From positions 1-19,699 of the forward strand of contig USCW01000013.1 in NCBI GenBank assembly GCA_900553315.1: a stretch of 19,699 bases of DNA, in the 5' to 3' direction. Made by a program: the position numbers and the translations under genes. The DNA comes from an uncultured Eubacteriales bacterium. Its GTDB lineage: Bacteria > Bacillota > Clostridia > Christensenellales > Aristaeellaceae. The first letter of the stretch is position 1; every line of letters begins with the position of its first letter. Positions 1-6,986 of this stretch are shown piece by piece. Below the pieces are notes generated by a model that saw nothing but the letters and a program-made list of their open reading frames with translations, ran no database searches and had not been told where the DNA came from.

Positions 1-36
1 GAGGGAGGGGCTTCTCTCAGAGAAGCCGCCTCCCTC
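1..36. repeat. Near-perfect palindrome at left window edge
   Basis: Positions 9-17 (GGCTTCTCT) pair with 19-27 (AGAGAAGCC), and 1-8 (GAGGGAGG) pair with 29-36 (CCTCCCTC). Only G28 is bulged and C18 forms the minimal loop. It lies just downstream of the minus-strand rhaM gene, so it could act as a transcription terminator there, but any T-tract would fall outside the window. Part of it recurs inverted at the right edge, so it also behaves as a dispersed repeat. Confidence 0.85.
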
Positions 37-40
37 GCAT
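17..40 (+). repeat. Inverted terminal copy of a dispersed repeat (left)
   Basis: These 24 bases are the exact reverse complement of 19676-19699. Looser similarity continues inward (41-55 against about 19660-19675, both rich in C/G runs followed by GAGAGA-type sequence). Sharing both window ends suggests a genome-wide repeat at which the window or contig was cut, rather than a mobile element enclosing everything. Confidence 0.85.
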
Positions 41-55
41 ACCCCCACCCGTCTC

Positions 56-373
56 TCACTCCAAAAAGAACATTTGCTTCATCTTGGGCTGGGCGCCGGT
101 TTCGGGGTCCATTTCGAGCTCGAGAACGTCCTGCATGTAGTCGTTCCAGCGATCTACAATGGGGCTGCCGGCCTGCGTCTGCTCGGCAAAGGCAATGCCC
201 TTTTCGCACTCGTAGTAACCGAAAAGCTCCTCGCCGTCGGACCAGATCGTGTAATTGCAGATGCCGGCCTGCTTCAGCAGATCCTTCATCTCAGGCCAAA
301 TGTTGTCGTGGCGGCGCTTGTATTCTTCCGCCATGCCGGGCTTAATGCGTCCCTTCCATGCAAACCGTTCCAT
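56..373 (-). CDS. rhaM: L-rhamnose mutarotase (RhaM family)
   Basis: A 105-residue protein, close to the 104 residues of E. coli RhaM. The family interconverts alpha and beta anomers of L-rhamnose in the cytoplasm, feeding rhamnose isomerase. Active-site residues known for the family are at the expected numbers: Tyr18, His22 (in EEYKRRH), Tyr41 and Trp76. The start at 373 is chosen because AAAGGAGAG stands just upstream; a longer in-frame extension would run back into the preceding gene. It lies 34 bases after aarF on the same strand, so it is probably the last gene of that operon. No other rhamnose gene is visible, so its substrate role here is by family only. Confidence 0.92.
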   Translation of the reverse strand: MERFAWKGRIKPGMAEEYKRRHDNIWPEMKDLLKQAGICNYTIWSDGEELFGYYECEKGIAFAEQTQAGSPIVDRWNDYMQDVLELEMDPETGAQPKMKQMFFLE

Positions 374-407
374 GATCGGTCGCTCTCCTTTTGTGAAATG
401 TTTCCTG

Positions 408-2009
408 TTAGTTCTTTCGCCGCCGGGACGGCTTCTCCTGCTGGGGCAGACACGCGCTGCATCCCAGCCCAAGCCCCAGCGCAAAGGCAATCCACGCGGG
501 TACCGGGATCCCGGCCCAGCTCGGCAAGCCCTTCGCCAAACATACTACACAGCCGCCCAATAACAGCGCCGCCGCCAGCAGAGCGCGAATCGCCTTGGTC
601 AGTTGGCGCTCGCTGAGGGCTAAACCTTCCTTCGCGCGTACTTCGATATTGATCTTCGTCTCGCCCTTGTTCGCCGTGCGCAGAAGGTCGCTTATCTGCG
701 AGGGCAGACGCGTCGCCTTCTTGAAGGAGCCGTGCAGATCGGAGGCGAAGTCCATGGCGTTGCGCTTCAGGTCGAGGTCGTCCCAGCGCTGCTGCGCCAC
801 ACGGCGGGTGACGATCGCCATAATGGACGTTTCCGGACTTAGCTGAAGCAGCACGCCCTCAATGGTCATACAGCCGCGGGCCAGCATGGTCATTCCGGCG
901 GGCATGGCAATGTGGTTCCGCTTCGCCATGTCCATCAGCTCTTCCAGCATCTTGCCAACATCCAAGCCGCCTAGCTCGATGGACTCGTACTTGGAGAGAA
1001 AATCGTCAATGTCGCTGGTCAGCTGCATACTGTCCACCGGGCCCGTAATGCGGCCCATGGCCATGACGATCCGCCGCAGACTCTCCACGTCGTGGGAGGA
1101 TACCGCCGTGATAGCCTCCCGCATGAGCTTTCGATCCCGCTCGGTAATGCGGCCCATCATGCCCATGTCCAGCCAGACAATCTGCCCCTCGCGGATGCGG
1201 ATGTTGCCTGGGTGCGGGTCGGCATGGAAGAAGCCGTCCTGTACGATTTGCTTGACATAGTTGTCCGCTAGTTTGTCGCCAATGTCCTTGAGGTCGTAGC
1301 CCTCCTGTACCAGCGTCTGCTGATCCAACAGGGAATAGCCCGCAATGTATTCCATGGTCAGCAGCGTCTGACAGCACAGTTCGGGATACACCTTGGGGCA
1401 GGCGATGCAGCGAATATTGCCGTTTTTCTCGGCAAACTCTGCCAGATTGCGAGCCTCCTGGCGGAAGTCCATTTCCTCCTGCGCCGTGGCCCACATTTCA
1501 TCCAGCACCATGTTCAGGTCAACGGTTTGATCCAGCCCCGTCAGGCGCATCACGCCCGCACCCTTGCGCAGCAGCGCGATGTCCTCGCCCATGGTGGCTC
1601 CAATGCCGGGCCGCTGAACCTTTACCACGACCTGCTGTCCATCCGGCAGCTTCGCTAAATGTGCCTGTGCAATAGAGGCGGCCCCCAGCGGCTTTTCCTG
1701 AAACTCCGCAAAGGCTTCGGTGATGGGCTTGCCCAGCGCATCCTCCACCGCCTTTTTCACCACGTCGAAGGGCATGGGGTCTACATCCGCACGAAGCTTT
1801 GCCAGCTCCTCACAGTAGGCGGCGGGCAGAACGTCCGTCCGGGTAGAAAAAATTTGACCCAGCTTAATAAAGGTGGGTCCCAGATCCTGGAGGATCAGCC
1901 GGAGTTTCTCCGGACTGATCCCCCGTTCCGCGTGATATTTCAGCAGAATGGCCGCGATCTCACGACCGCGGGCCGTCTGCATTTCAGCCGTTTGCGTTTT
2001 CGTCTTCAT
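408..2009 (-). CDS. ABC1/AarF/UbiB-family atypical kinase, membrane-anchored
   Basis: A 533-residue protein with the ABC1 hallmarks: K49-LGQ-52 (KxGQ motif), the alanine-rich nucleotide loop GAASIAQAH near residue 110 replacing the usual glycine loop, a VVVKVQRPG lysine strand, EMDFRQEARNL (helix-C glutamate), HADPHPGNI near 262-270 (catalytic loop) and LDMG (metal-binding DFG equivalent). Two hydrophobic helices near the C-terminus (about 478-515) suggest membrane anchoring. Members support quinone or lipid metabolism as ATPases or kinases; the substrate in Clostridia is not established. The start at 2009 follows a GCAGGAGC ribosome site and lies 26 bases inside the end of the phasin-like gene, indicating translational coupling. 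Confidence 0.93.
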   Translation of the reverse strand: MKTKTQTAEMQTARGREIAAILLKYHAERGISPEKLRLILQDLGPTFIKLGQIFSTRTDVLPAAYCEELAKLRADVDPMPFDVVKKAVEDALGKPITEAFAEFQEKPLGAASIAQAHLAKLPDGQQVVVKVQRPGIGATMGEDIALLRKGAGVMRLTGLDQTVDLNMVLDEMWATAQEEMDFRQEARNLAEFAEKNGNIRCIACPKVYPELCCQTLLTMEYIAGYSLLDQQTLVQEGYDLKDIGDKLADNYVKQIVQDGFFHADPHPGNIRIREGQIVWLDMGMMGRITERDRKLMREAITAVSSHDVESLRRIVMAMGRITGPVDSMQLTSDIDDFLSKYESIELGGLDVGKMLEELMDMAKRNHIAMPAGMTMLARGCMTIEGVLLQLSPETSIMAIVTRRVAQQRWDDLDLKRNAMDFASDLHGSFKKATRLPSQISDLLRTANKGETKINIEVRAKEGLALSERQLTKAIRALLAAALLLGGCVVCLAKGLPSWAGIPVPAWIAFALGLGLGCSACLPQQEKPSRRRKN

Positions 2010-2388
2010 GCTGCTCCTGCGCTTCCGCGTCCTCTGCGGGAGCTGCATCCTTTACAGGCTCCTCGTCGGACGCTGCCTCAGTCTCCGTCTGATCCAGCGC
2101 GTCCATCTGGCGGCGCAGCTCCGCACGCTGCTCGGGGGTCAGCTTCGTCACGTCGATCTCCACCGTGGTCAGCTGCTCCACCGCGTCCTTGGCCTTGCGC
2201 TTCAGCTCCTCGCCGTATTCCCGGTTGCGGTTCACCGCGTCCTGTCCCTTGGCTACCAGATCGCCGCAGACCTTGCCGCCCTTTTCTACCAGACTGTCAT
2301 AGAGCTTGCCGCCCTGCTCAGCCACGGTCGCCGCAGCGCCGACCACGCCATACATCATATTCTTCAGCATTTTTTCTAAATCACTCAT
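1984..2388 (-). CDS. Small phasin-like / coiled-coil protein upstream of AarF
   Basis: A 134-residue protein starting MSDLEKMLKNMMYGVVGAAA. The first about 50 residues form an amphipathic, glycine/alanine-rich helix, followed by charged helix (KAKDAVEQL) and LTPEQRAELRRQMDAL. The last 30 residues are very acidic (D/E/A-rich tail). This resembles the phasin-like proteins placed next to AarF genes in Firmicutes, which may act as a partner or regulator; that link is from memory and the label is tentative. The start is supported by AAAGGAGTG. Its end overlaps the aarF start by 26 bases, so the two are almost certainly coexpressed. Confidence 0.7.
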   Translation of the reverse strand: MSDLEKMLKNMMYGVVGAAATVAEQGGKLYDSLVEKGGKVCGDLVAKGQDAVNRNREYGEELKRKAKDAVEQLTTVEIDVTKLTPEQRAELRRQMDALDQTETEAASDEEPVKDAAPAEDAEAQEQHEDENANG

Positions 2389-2440
2389 GCTTTTGCACTC
2401 CTTTCGGCATTCTGCGGAGGAAAGCTCCCTCCACAGCTCC

Positions 2441-2469
2441 ATTATAGATGCCTTGACCCAAAAAGAAAA
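2441..2469 (-). promoter_or_regulatory. Possible sigma-A promoter for phasin-like/aarF/rhaM operon
   Basis: On the minus strand a perfect TATAAT (reverse of 2441-2446) lies about 52 bases before the phasin-like start. The -35 at 17-bp spacing (TTTTCT) matches the consensus at only three of six positions, so the call rests mainly on the -10 box. Confidence 0.4.
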
Positions 2470-2568
2470 GGACATTTCGTGCAAAACGTCCGTCTGTCCG
2501 CCTGAATTGTCGCGCTGTTTCTACCTTTTCTTCCCTGCGCATAGACTGCCCCCGGAGGTGGTCGCGCC

Positions 2569-3306
2569 ATGATAGGCTTCCTGACGATGCTTTTGCGGGA
2601 ATGTCTTTTCTTTCTGGGCTATGTAACGGGCGGACAGCAGTACCCCAAGCCGCTGACGATGGCGGAGGAAAAGCGCTATCTGACTGAGATGGCTGCGGGC
2701 AGCGAGGACGCTCGCCGGGAGCTGATCCTGCATAACCTGCGCCTTGTATCCCACATTGCGAAGAAGTACACTGTTCCCGGATGCACGCCGGAGGATCTGA
2801 CCTCCATCGGCACGGTGGGGCTCATCAAGGCGGTGAACAGCTATCGTCCCGGCACCGGCACGGCGCTGGGCACCTATGCGGCTCGGTGCATCGAAAACGA
2901 AATCTTGATGACGCTTCGCGCTTCCCGGAAGCGCCGGGGCGACGTGTCGCTCTCCGACCCCATCGGCACGGACGGCGAGGGCAACGACATTACCTTCATG
3001 GACATTCTCGGCTCCGAGCAGGATGAATTGGAGGATGCAGTCATTCGCCGGGTGACGCTGACCCGCATTCGGGAGCTGCTGTCCACCCTGCCTAAGCGGG
3101 AGCGGCTGGTGCTGGAAATGCGCTACGGAATGCTGGACGGCAGGGCGCATCCCCAGCATGAGGTCGCAAAGCGGTTGGGCATTTCGCGGAGCTATGTATC
3201 GCGCCGCCGTTATTGGAAACGATGTCCGAAGGCAGGGAATGCGCCTTCGGGCATTGATATTTTGGGGAGAAAGCAGCAATTCATGCAAAGAAGAAAAACA
3301 GCATAA
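2569..3306 (+). CDS. sigK: Sigma factor SigK, 5' part, interrupted (pre-excision form)
   Basis: Residues 1-209 match sporulation sigma K: pro-sequence MIGFLTMLLRECLFFLG ahead of YVTGG (the processed start in B. subtilis SigK is a similar YVK), region 2 with LRLVSHIAKKY and AARCIENEILM, then DVSLSDPIGTDGEGN and region 4 with HEVAKRLGISRSYVSR. After Arg212 the sequence stops resembling SigK: the recognition helix should continue with IEKRAL-like residues but reads RRYWKRCPKAGN and ends 33 residues later. The correct continuation lies at 16279. Codon 210 (GTA, 3196-3198) holds the crossover dinucleotide GT. After excision the gene is 229 codons. As read here the product carries a foreign tail and should not bind -35 elements. 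GGAGGTG at 2554-2560 supports the start. Confidence 0.93.
   Translation: MIGFLTMLLRECLFFLGYVTGGQQYPKPLTMAEEKRYLTEMAAGSEDARRELILHNLRLVSHIAKKYTVPGCTPEDLTSIGTVGLIKAVNSYRPGTGTALGTYAARCIENEILMTLRASRKRRGDVSLSDPIGTDGEGNDITFMDILGSEQDELEDAVIRRVTLTRIRELLSTLPKRERLVLEMRYGMLDGRAHPQHEVAKRLGISRSYVSRRRYWKRCPKAGNAPSGIDILGRKQQFMQRRKTA
3171..3224. other. attL of the sigK-intervening element
   Basis: The left junction. GCTATGT at 3191-3197 is shared with attR. Left of it is sigK coding sequence (attB half); right of it is element DNA containing the arm TTATTGGAAACGATG at 3210-3224, the exact reverse complement of the attR arm. The presumed crossover dinucleotide is GT at 3196-3197. Confidence 0.9.
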
Positions 3307-3429
3307 GACCATGCAAGTTCTATTTTGTTGCAGTCCATAGGTTTGTATAAGTATGCTTGAAACGGCATGAAAAGAAACCATGTTTTACACTTGTTACGGC
3401 TTTTCTTGAAGCGTGCTGTTCTTGTCGAG
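3258..3429. other. Element left-end non-coding stretch
   Basis: Apart from the short out-of-frame tail of interrupted sigK (to 3306) I see no gene here. The sequence is more AT-rich than its surroundings. No convincing terminator or operator stands out, so what stops transcription entering from sigK is unclear. Confidence 0.5.
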
Positions 3430-3458
3430 TTGACAGAAGTAGGCGGGATGCTTATAAT
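3430..3458 (+). promoter_or_regulatory. Consensus sigma-A promoter of the polysaccharide operon
   Basis: TTGACA at 3430-3435, exactly 17 bases, then TATAAT at 3453-3458: both hexamers are perfect. Transcription would start near 3465, giving an untranslated leader of about 140 bases before the first transferase. It lies inside the element, about 230 bases from attL, so the operon has its own vegetative promoter and does not depend on sigK transcription. Confidence 0.88.
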
Positions 3459-3463
3459 GAAGC

Positions 3464-3606
3464 CATGGAAACAGGGAACGCAAGGTTTCCATGTTTTCCA
3501 TCATCGAAAAACTCATGACACGACTGTCGGCTGCCGGTTGAAAACGGCAAGGCGGAACGCTGCAAAGCGCTGCCCTTGAACAATACAGACAGATGGGAAC
3601 GAAAGC
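3464..3606 (+). promoter_or_regulatory. Structured 5' leader of the polysaccharide operon
   Basis: CATGGAAAC at 3464-3472 pairs with GTTTCCATG at 3485-3493, a perfect 9-bp stem with a 12-base loop right at the predicted RNA start. Smaller GC-rich pairings (GCCG/CGGC around 3530-3550, AGCG repeats around 3557-3573) follow. No T-tract follows the first stem, so it is not an intrinsic terminator. It may stabilise the RNA or bind a regulator; I do not recognise a known riboswitch. Confidence 0.5.
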
Positions 3607-5001
3607 ATGATACAAAAGAATCAACGGCTGCTGAACCGGCTGAACGCTCTTTCGGATGCGGGGCTGGTGCTGCTCAGTTATCTGCTGGCTACATGGCTGT
3701 GGCTGGATGTTGTCAATCGAGATCAGGTAAACCTGGCGCATATCAGGGGGCTGCGCAGCGGGGCGCTGCTGGCGGCGGTGATTTACGCGGCATGGACGGT
3801 GCTGCTGCTGTGGGGCTTCCGCGTCTATCGCACCAGCCGCACCCATCAAGAGCGGCTGCAAGCTGGGCGAATTCTGGCGGGCAACGTCATTGCGCTGCTG
3901 ACGGCGGCGTCGGTGCTGTACCTGTTCCGATTGCAGGAATTCTCCCGCGGCGTGCTGGCGCTGTATTTCATATTCAGCAGCACGGCGCTGATCGTCAAGC
4001 GTGCGGTGGTGCAGGCGGTATTGCGCTGCGCCCGCTCTCGCGGGTATAACCTGAAGCACATGCTTGTGATCGGCGGGGGAGAGATGGCCCAGCGGTACAT
4101 CCGCAATGTGGAGAGCAGTCCGTGGCTGGGCATTCATGTGGCTGACTGCTTTCCGCCGGATGAGAACCTGCTGAGCAGACTGGAAAAGCGGCTTCATGGC
4201 GTGGGCATTGACGAGGTGATTCTGGCGCTGGAGCCGGATGAAATCGGCGTGACCCAGAGCGTCATCGAGGTGTGCGAAAAATGCGGCACCAAAATCTGCG
4301 TCATTCCTTTCTACAACGATGTGATCCCTACCCGTCCTACCATTGACATGGTGGGCGAGATCAAGCTGATCCAGCTGCGTACCACGCCGTTGGACGATCC
4401 GCTGAACGCCTTTGTGAAGCGCACCTTTGACGCGGCAGCCAGCTTTTTCCTGCTGATCCTGCTGAGCCCGCTGTTTCTGTTCTTAGCAGCTGCCATTAAG
4501 CTGTCCAGCCCGGGGCCGATCTTCTTCAAACAGGAACGCATTGGGCTGAACAAAAAGACCTTTGTCATGTATAAGTTCCGCAGCATGAAGGTCAACGACA
4601 AGCAGGACACCGCATGGTCCACCAGTACGGACGACCGGCGTACATGGATCGGTGCGCTCATGCGCAAGACCAGCCTGGACGAGCTGCCTCAGCTTTTCAA
4701 CACGCTGAAGGGCGACATGAGTCTGGTCGGCCCCCGGCCGGAAATTCCCTATTTCGTGGAGCAGTTCCGGGAAACGGTGCCGCTGTACATGGTTAAGTAT
4801 CAGGTGCGGCCCGGCATGACGGGCTGGGCGCAGGTGAACGGCTACCGGGGCGACACCAGCATCCCCGCCCGCGTGGAGCATGATTTGTGGTACATCGAGA
4901 ATTGGTCGGTGGGGCTGGATATCAAGATTCTGTTCATGACCGCCTTTGGCGGAATGGTGAACAGCGAAAAGGTATCCATTGCCCCCAAATCGCATAAATG
5001 A
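3607..5001 (+). CDS. Polyprenyl-phosphate sugar-1-phosphate transferase (initiating)
   Basis: A 464-residue membrane enzyme of the WbaP/WcaJ/CpsE type, which moves a sugar-1-phosphate from a UDP-sugar to undecaprenyl phosphate and begins the repeat unit. Four N-terminal membrane helices (about 18-36, 52-71, 89-107, 114-131) precede a nucleotide-fold middle domain (HMLVIGGGEMAQRYI near 151). The catalytic domain follows from about 270: a re-entrant hydrophobic helix, SSPGPIFFKQERIG, MYKFRSMK, DELPQLFNTLKGDMS and LVGPRPE, then RPGMTGWAQVNGYRG. Length is normal for the family. It is first in the operon, after the consensus promoter. Its ribosome site (GGGAACG) is weaker than those downstream. 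The sugar cannot be told from sequence. Confidence 0.94.
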   Translation: MIQKNQRLLNRLNALSDAGLVLLSYLLATWLWLDVVNRDQVNLAHIRGLRSGALLAAVIYAAWTVLLLWGFRVYRTSRTHQERLQAGRILAGNVIALLTAASVLYLFRLQEFSRGVLALYFIFSSTALIVKRAVVQAVLRCARSRGYNLKHMLVIGGGEMAQRYIRNVESSPWLGIHVADCFPPDENLLSRLEKRLHGVGIDEVILALEPDEIGVTQSVIEVCEKCGTKICVIPFYNDVIPTRPTIDMVGEIKLIQLRTTPLDDPLNAFVKRTFDAAASFFLLILLSPLFLFLAAAIKLSSPGPIFFKQERIGLNKKTFVMYKFRSMKVNDKQDTAWSTSTDDRRTWIGALMRKTSLDELPQLFNTLKGDMSLVGPRPEIPYFVEQFRETVPLYMVKYQVRPGMTGWAQVNGYRGDTSIPARVEHDLWYIENWSVGLDIKILFMTAFGGMVNSEKVSIAPKSHK

Positions 5002-5025
5002 GCATATTGAAAAGGTGAATGCAGC

Positions 5026-6027
5026 TTGACGATTGCACAGCAAGACCTTATCTCTGTTATCGTGCCGGTCTACAACATGGAAAAGTACCTGCACGAATGC
5101 GTAGAATCCCTCCGCGGACAAAGCTATCAGCGGTTGGAAATTCTTCTGATTGACGATGGCTCCCGGGATGCGTCCGGGAAGCTCTGCGACGATTACGCTT
5201 CCATAGATGGACGCATTCGCGTGATTCATCAGGAAAACAAGGGCTTGTCCGCTGCCAGAAACGTGGGCTTGCGGGAAGCGCGGGGTGCGTATCTTGCCTT
5301 TGTCGATGCGGATGATTACGTGGAGCCGCAGTATATCGAGAAGCTCTATCAGGCCTGTCTGCAAGGACAGGTTCCATTGAGCTGCTGCAATCATTGGATC
5401 TGCGAGGCCTCCGCACGCCGTCTGCGCTTTCCAAATGCAAAAAGCGCCGCGGTTTACACGGCGGAGGAAGCCTGTGCCAGCCTGCTGTATCACGGGATTC
5501 CAGACGTCAGCGTGTGGGGCAAGCTGGGACGGCAGGACGTTTTTGCGTCCGTCCATTATCCGGAAGGGCATATTTATGAGGATACCTACTGCATTGTGGA
5601 TCTGCTTGTTAACGCGCAGAAAATGGTCTTTATCCCGGAGGCGCTTTACAATTACCGGATTCGGGACGATTCCCTGAGCCGCGATTGCTTTACGGAAGCC
5701 AAGCTGGATTTCATAGATTCTGTTGACCATATGACCGAGGAAATCGCGCAGATTTTTCCGGGCAAGATGGAGGCGGGTATCCAAAGACGGAAAATGCACG
5801 CTTTGCTCAGCGTGAGGCGATATTTTGTGGATTGCCCCGCGCAGCAGCAAGCGCTTCGTGATAAGCTGGAGCAAGCCGTCAAGGCCAATGCGGCCCCGGT
5901 CCTTCGGCAGCGGGCATTGCCCACGCGGGATCGCGTCGCTATTCGAAGCATTCAACTGGGGCCGAGGTGGTATGATCGCTTGTGGAAGCTGCTCAACCTG
6001 ATGAAAAAGCGGTGCGTAAGAAAATGA
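5026..6027 (+). CDS. Family 2 glycosyltransferase (GT-A fold) A
   Basis: A 333-residue protein with the GT2 signature: SVIVPVYNMEKYL near the start, LLIDDGSRDAS (nucleotide-binding aspartates), NKGLSAARNVGL and the metal-binding VDADDYVE near 92-99, followed by a helical C-terminal part with YEDTYCIV. It is expected to add one sugar to the lipid-linked repeat unit at the inner membrane face. It begins with TTG at 5026: AAAGGTG at 5011-5017 is correctly spaced, and the nearby ATG at 5019 is out of frame. Its stop overlaps the next start as ATGA, showing coupling. Confidence 0.92.
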   Translation: MTIAQQDLISVIVPVYNMEKYLHECVESLRGQSYQRLEILLIDDGSRDASGKLCDDYASIDGRIRVIHQENKGLSAARNVGLREARGAYLAFVDADDYVEPQYIEKLYQACLQGQVPLSCCNHWICEASARRLRFPNAKSAAVYTAEEACASLLYHGIPDVSVWGKLGRQDVFASVHYPEGHIYEDTYCIVDLLVNAQKMVFIPEALYNYRIRDDSLSRDCFTEAKLDFIDSVDHMTEEIAQIFPGKMEAGIQRRKMHALLSVRRYFVDCPAQQQALRDKLEQAVKANAAPVLRQRALPTRDRVAIRSIQLGPRWYDRLWKLLNLMKKRCVRK

Positions 6028-6986
6028 ACGAGCTTTTGTTTTCCGTCATTCTTCCGGTGTATAACGTTGCGCCCTATCTGCCGGAATGTCTGGACACTTT
6101 GCTTCCTCAGGCGGACGATAGCACGGAGGTCATTCTGGTGGACGACGGCGCGACGGATGGCAGCGGGTCAATCTGCGACACGTATGCCGCACGCTTTGCG
6201 CAGAACGTGCGGGTGATCCATCAGCCCAACCGGGGCGTTGCGGCCGCTCGCAACACGGGTCTGAAGGCGGCGTCGGGTGCGTATATCGTCTGGGTAGACC
6301 CGGACGACCTCCCGGCGGCAGACCTGCTGACCTCCATCAAGGAGAACATCGACGGTCAGGATATGCTGATCTTCGATTACTGGGAGCGCCGGGGCGATCG
6401 CCTGACTTGGCGCAAGCTTGGTGAGGAAACCTCGACCTTTACCGTTGAGGCTTTGCTCTACGAGCTGTCCAGAGACGATCCGATGACGAGCGTCCTGTGG
6501 AACAAGGTCATCAAGCGGGAGCATTACCTGCGGCGCCCCTTTGATGAAGCCATGCGCTGCATGGAGGACTACGACATTCTCTACCAAATCGCCATGGACT
6601 GCACGTGCATTGCGTATCTGGCAAAGCCGCTCTATCAGTATCGCATTTTGGACAGCGGCCTTGTGCGCACGCCCAATCTGGAAATCGCGTATCAATGCTT
6701 TGAGAAATCAAAGCAGCGCTATGAGGCGCTGAAAGCGGTCATCGCGCACCCCAGCCGCTTGGGCATTTGTATCCAGGCCAAGGGGTTCCTCTGCAAGTAT
6801 TACATTTGCGGGGAGCCGCCGCAATGGGCCGACCAAGCGAATATTTGCAGACGTGCGCTGAAAACGTGCCGGAAGGAAATCTGCACCGATGCGAAGCTTC
6901 CGCTGGCGGAAAAGCTCAAGCTCTGTGCCATCGGCGTCAGCGCGGTTGGCAGAAAATACGCCGAACAAAAGAAGGGCCGGCCATGA
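6024..6986 (+). CDS. Family 2 glycosyltransferase (GT-A fold) B
   Basis: A 320-residue GT2 protein: FSVILPVYNVAPYL, ILVDDGATDGSG, NRGVAAARNTGL and WVDPDDLP near 89-96. The DPDD in place of the more common DADD/DSDD is still a DxD-type metal site. NKVIKREHY and MEDYDILYQ are typical of this capsule-type subfamily. The start at 6024 overlaps the previous stop by four bases (ATGA); an upstream in-frame start would sit deep inside the previous gene. It shares its general fold with both neighbouring transferases, as in operons grown by duplication, but the proteins are clearly diverged. Acceptor and donor sugars are unknown. Confidence 0.92.
   Translation: MNELLFSVILPVYNVAPYLPECLDTLLPQADDSTEVILVDDGATDGSGSICDTYAARFAQNVRVIHQPNRGVAAARNTGLKAASGAYIVWVDPDDLPAADLLTSIKENIDGQDMLIFDYWERRGDRLTWRKLGEETSTFTVEALLYELSRDDPMTSVLWNKVIKREHYLRRPFDEAMRCMEDYDILYQIAMDCTCIAYLAKPLYQYRILDSGLVRTPNLEIAYQCFEKSKQRYEALKAVIAHPSRLGICIQAKGFLCKYYICGEPPQWADQANICRRALKTCRKEICTDAKLPLAEKLKLCAIGVSAVGRKYAEQKKGRP

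Noticed and set aside
1659..2447. Plus-strand frame opposite aarF and the phasin-like gene
   Set aside because: Shadow of two well-supported minus-strand genes; low-complexity arginine/proline translation.
2540..2547. CATAGACT resembling a sigma-E -10 box upstream of sigK
   Set aside because: No -35 match, and the implied transcript start would fall in the ribosome site.
3199..3257. sigK C-terminal disruption as a simple frameshift or small deletion, with a plausible continuation in another frame (LETMSEGREC...)
   Set aside because: The true SigK continuation is found intact at 16279-16341 with a shared core, inverted arms and an adjacent recombinase. The other-frame reading is attP arm sequence.
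3367..3579. Short plus-strand frame spanning the operon promoter and leader
   Set aside because: No ribosome site, and it overlaps a perfect promoter and stem-loop; composition is not protein-like.
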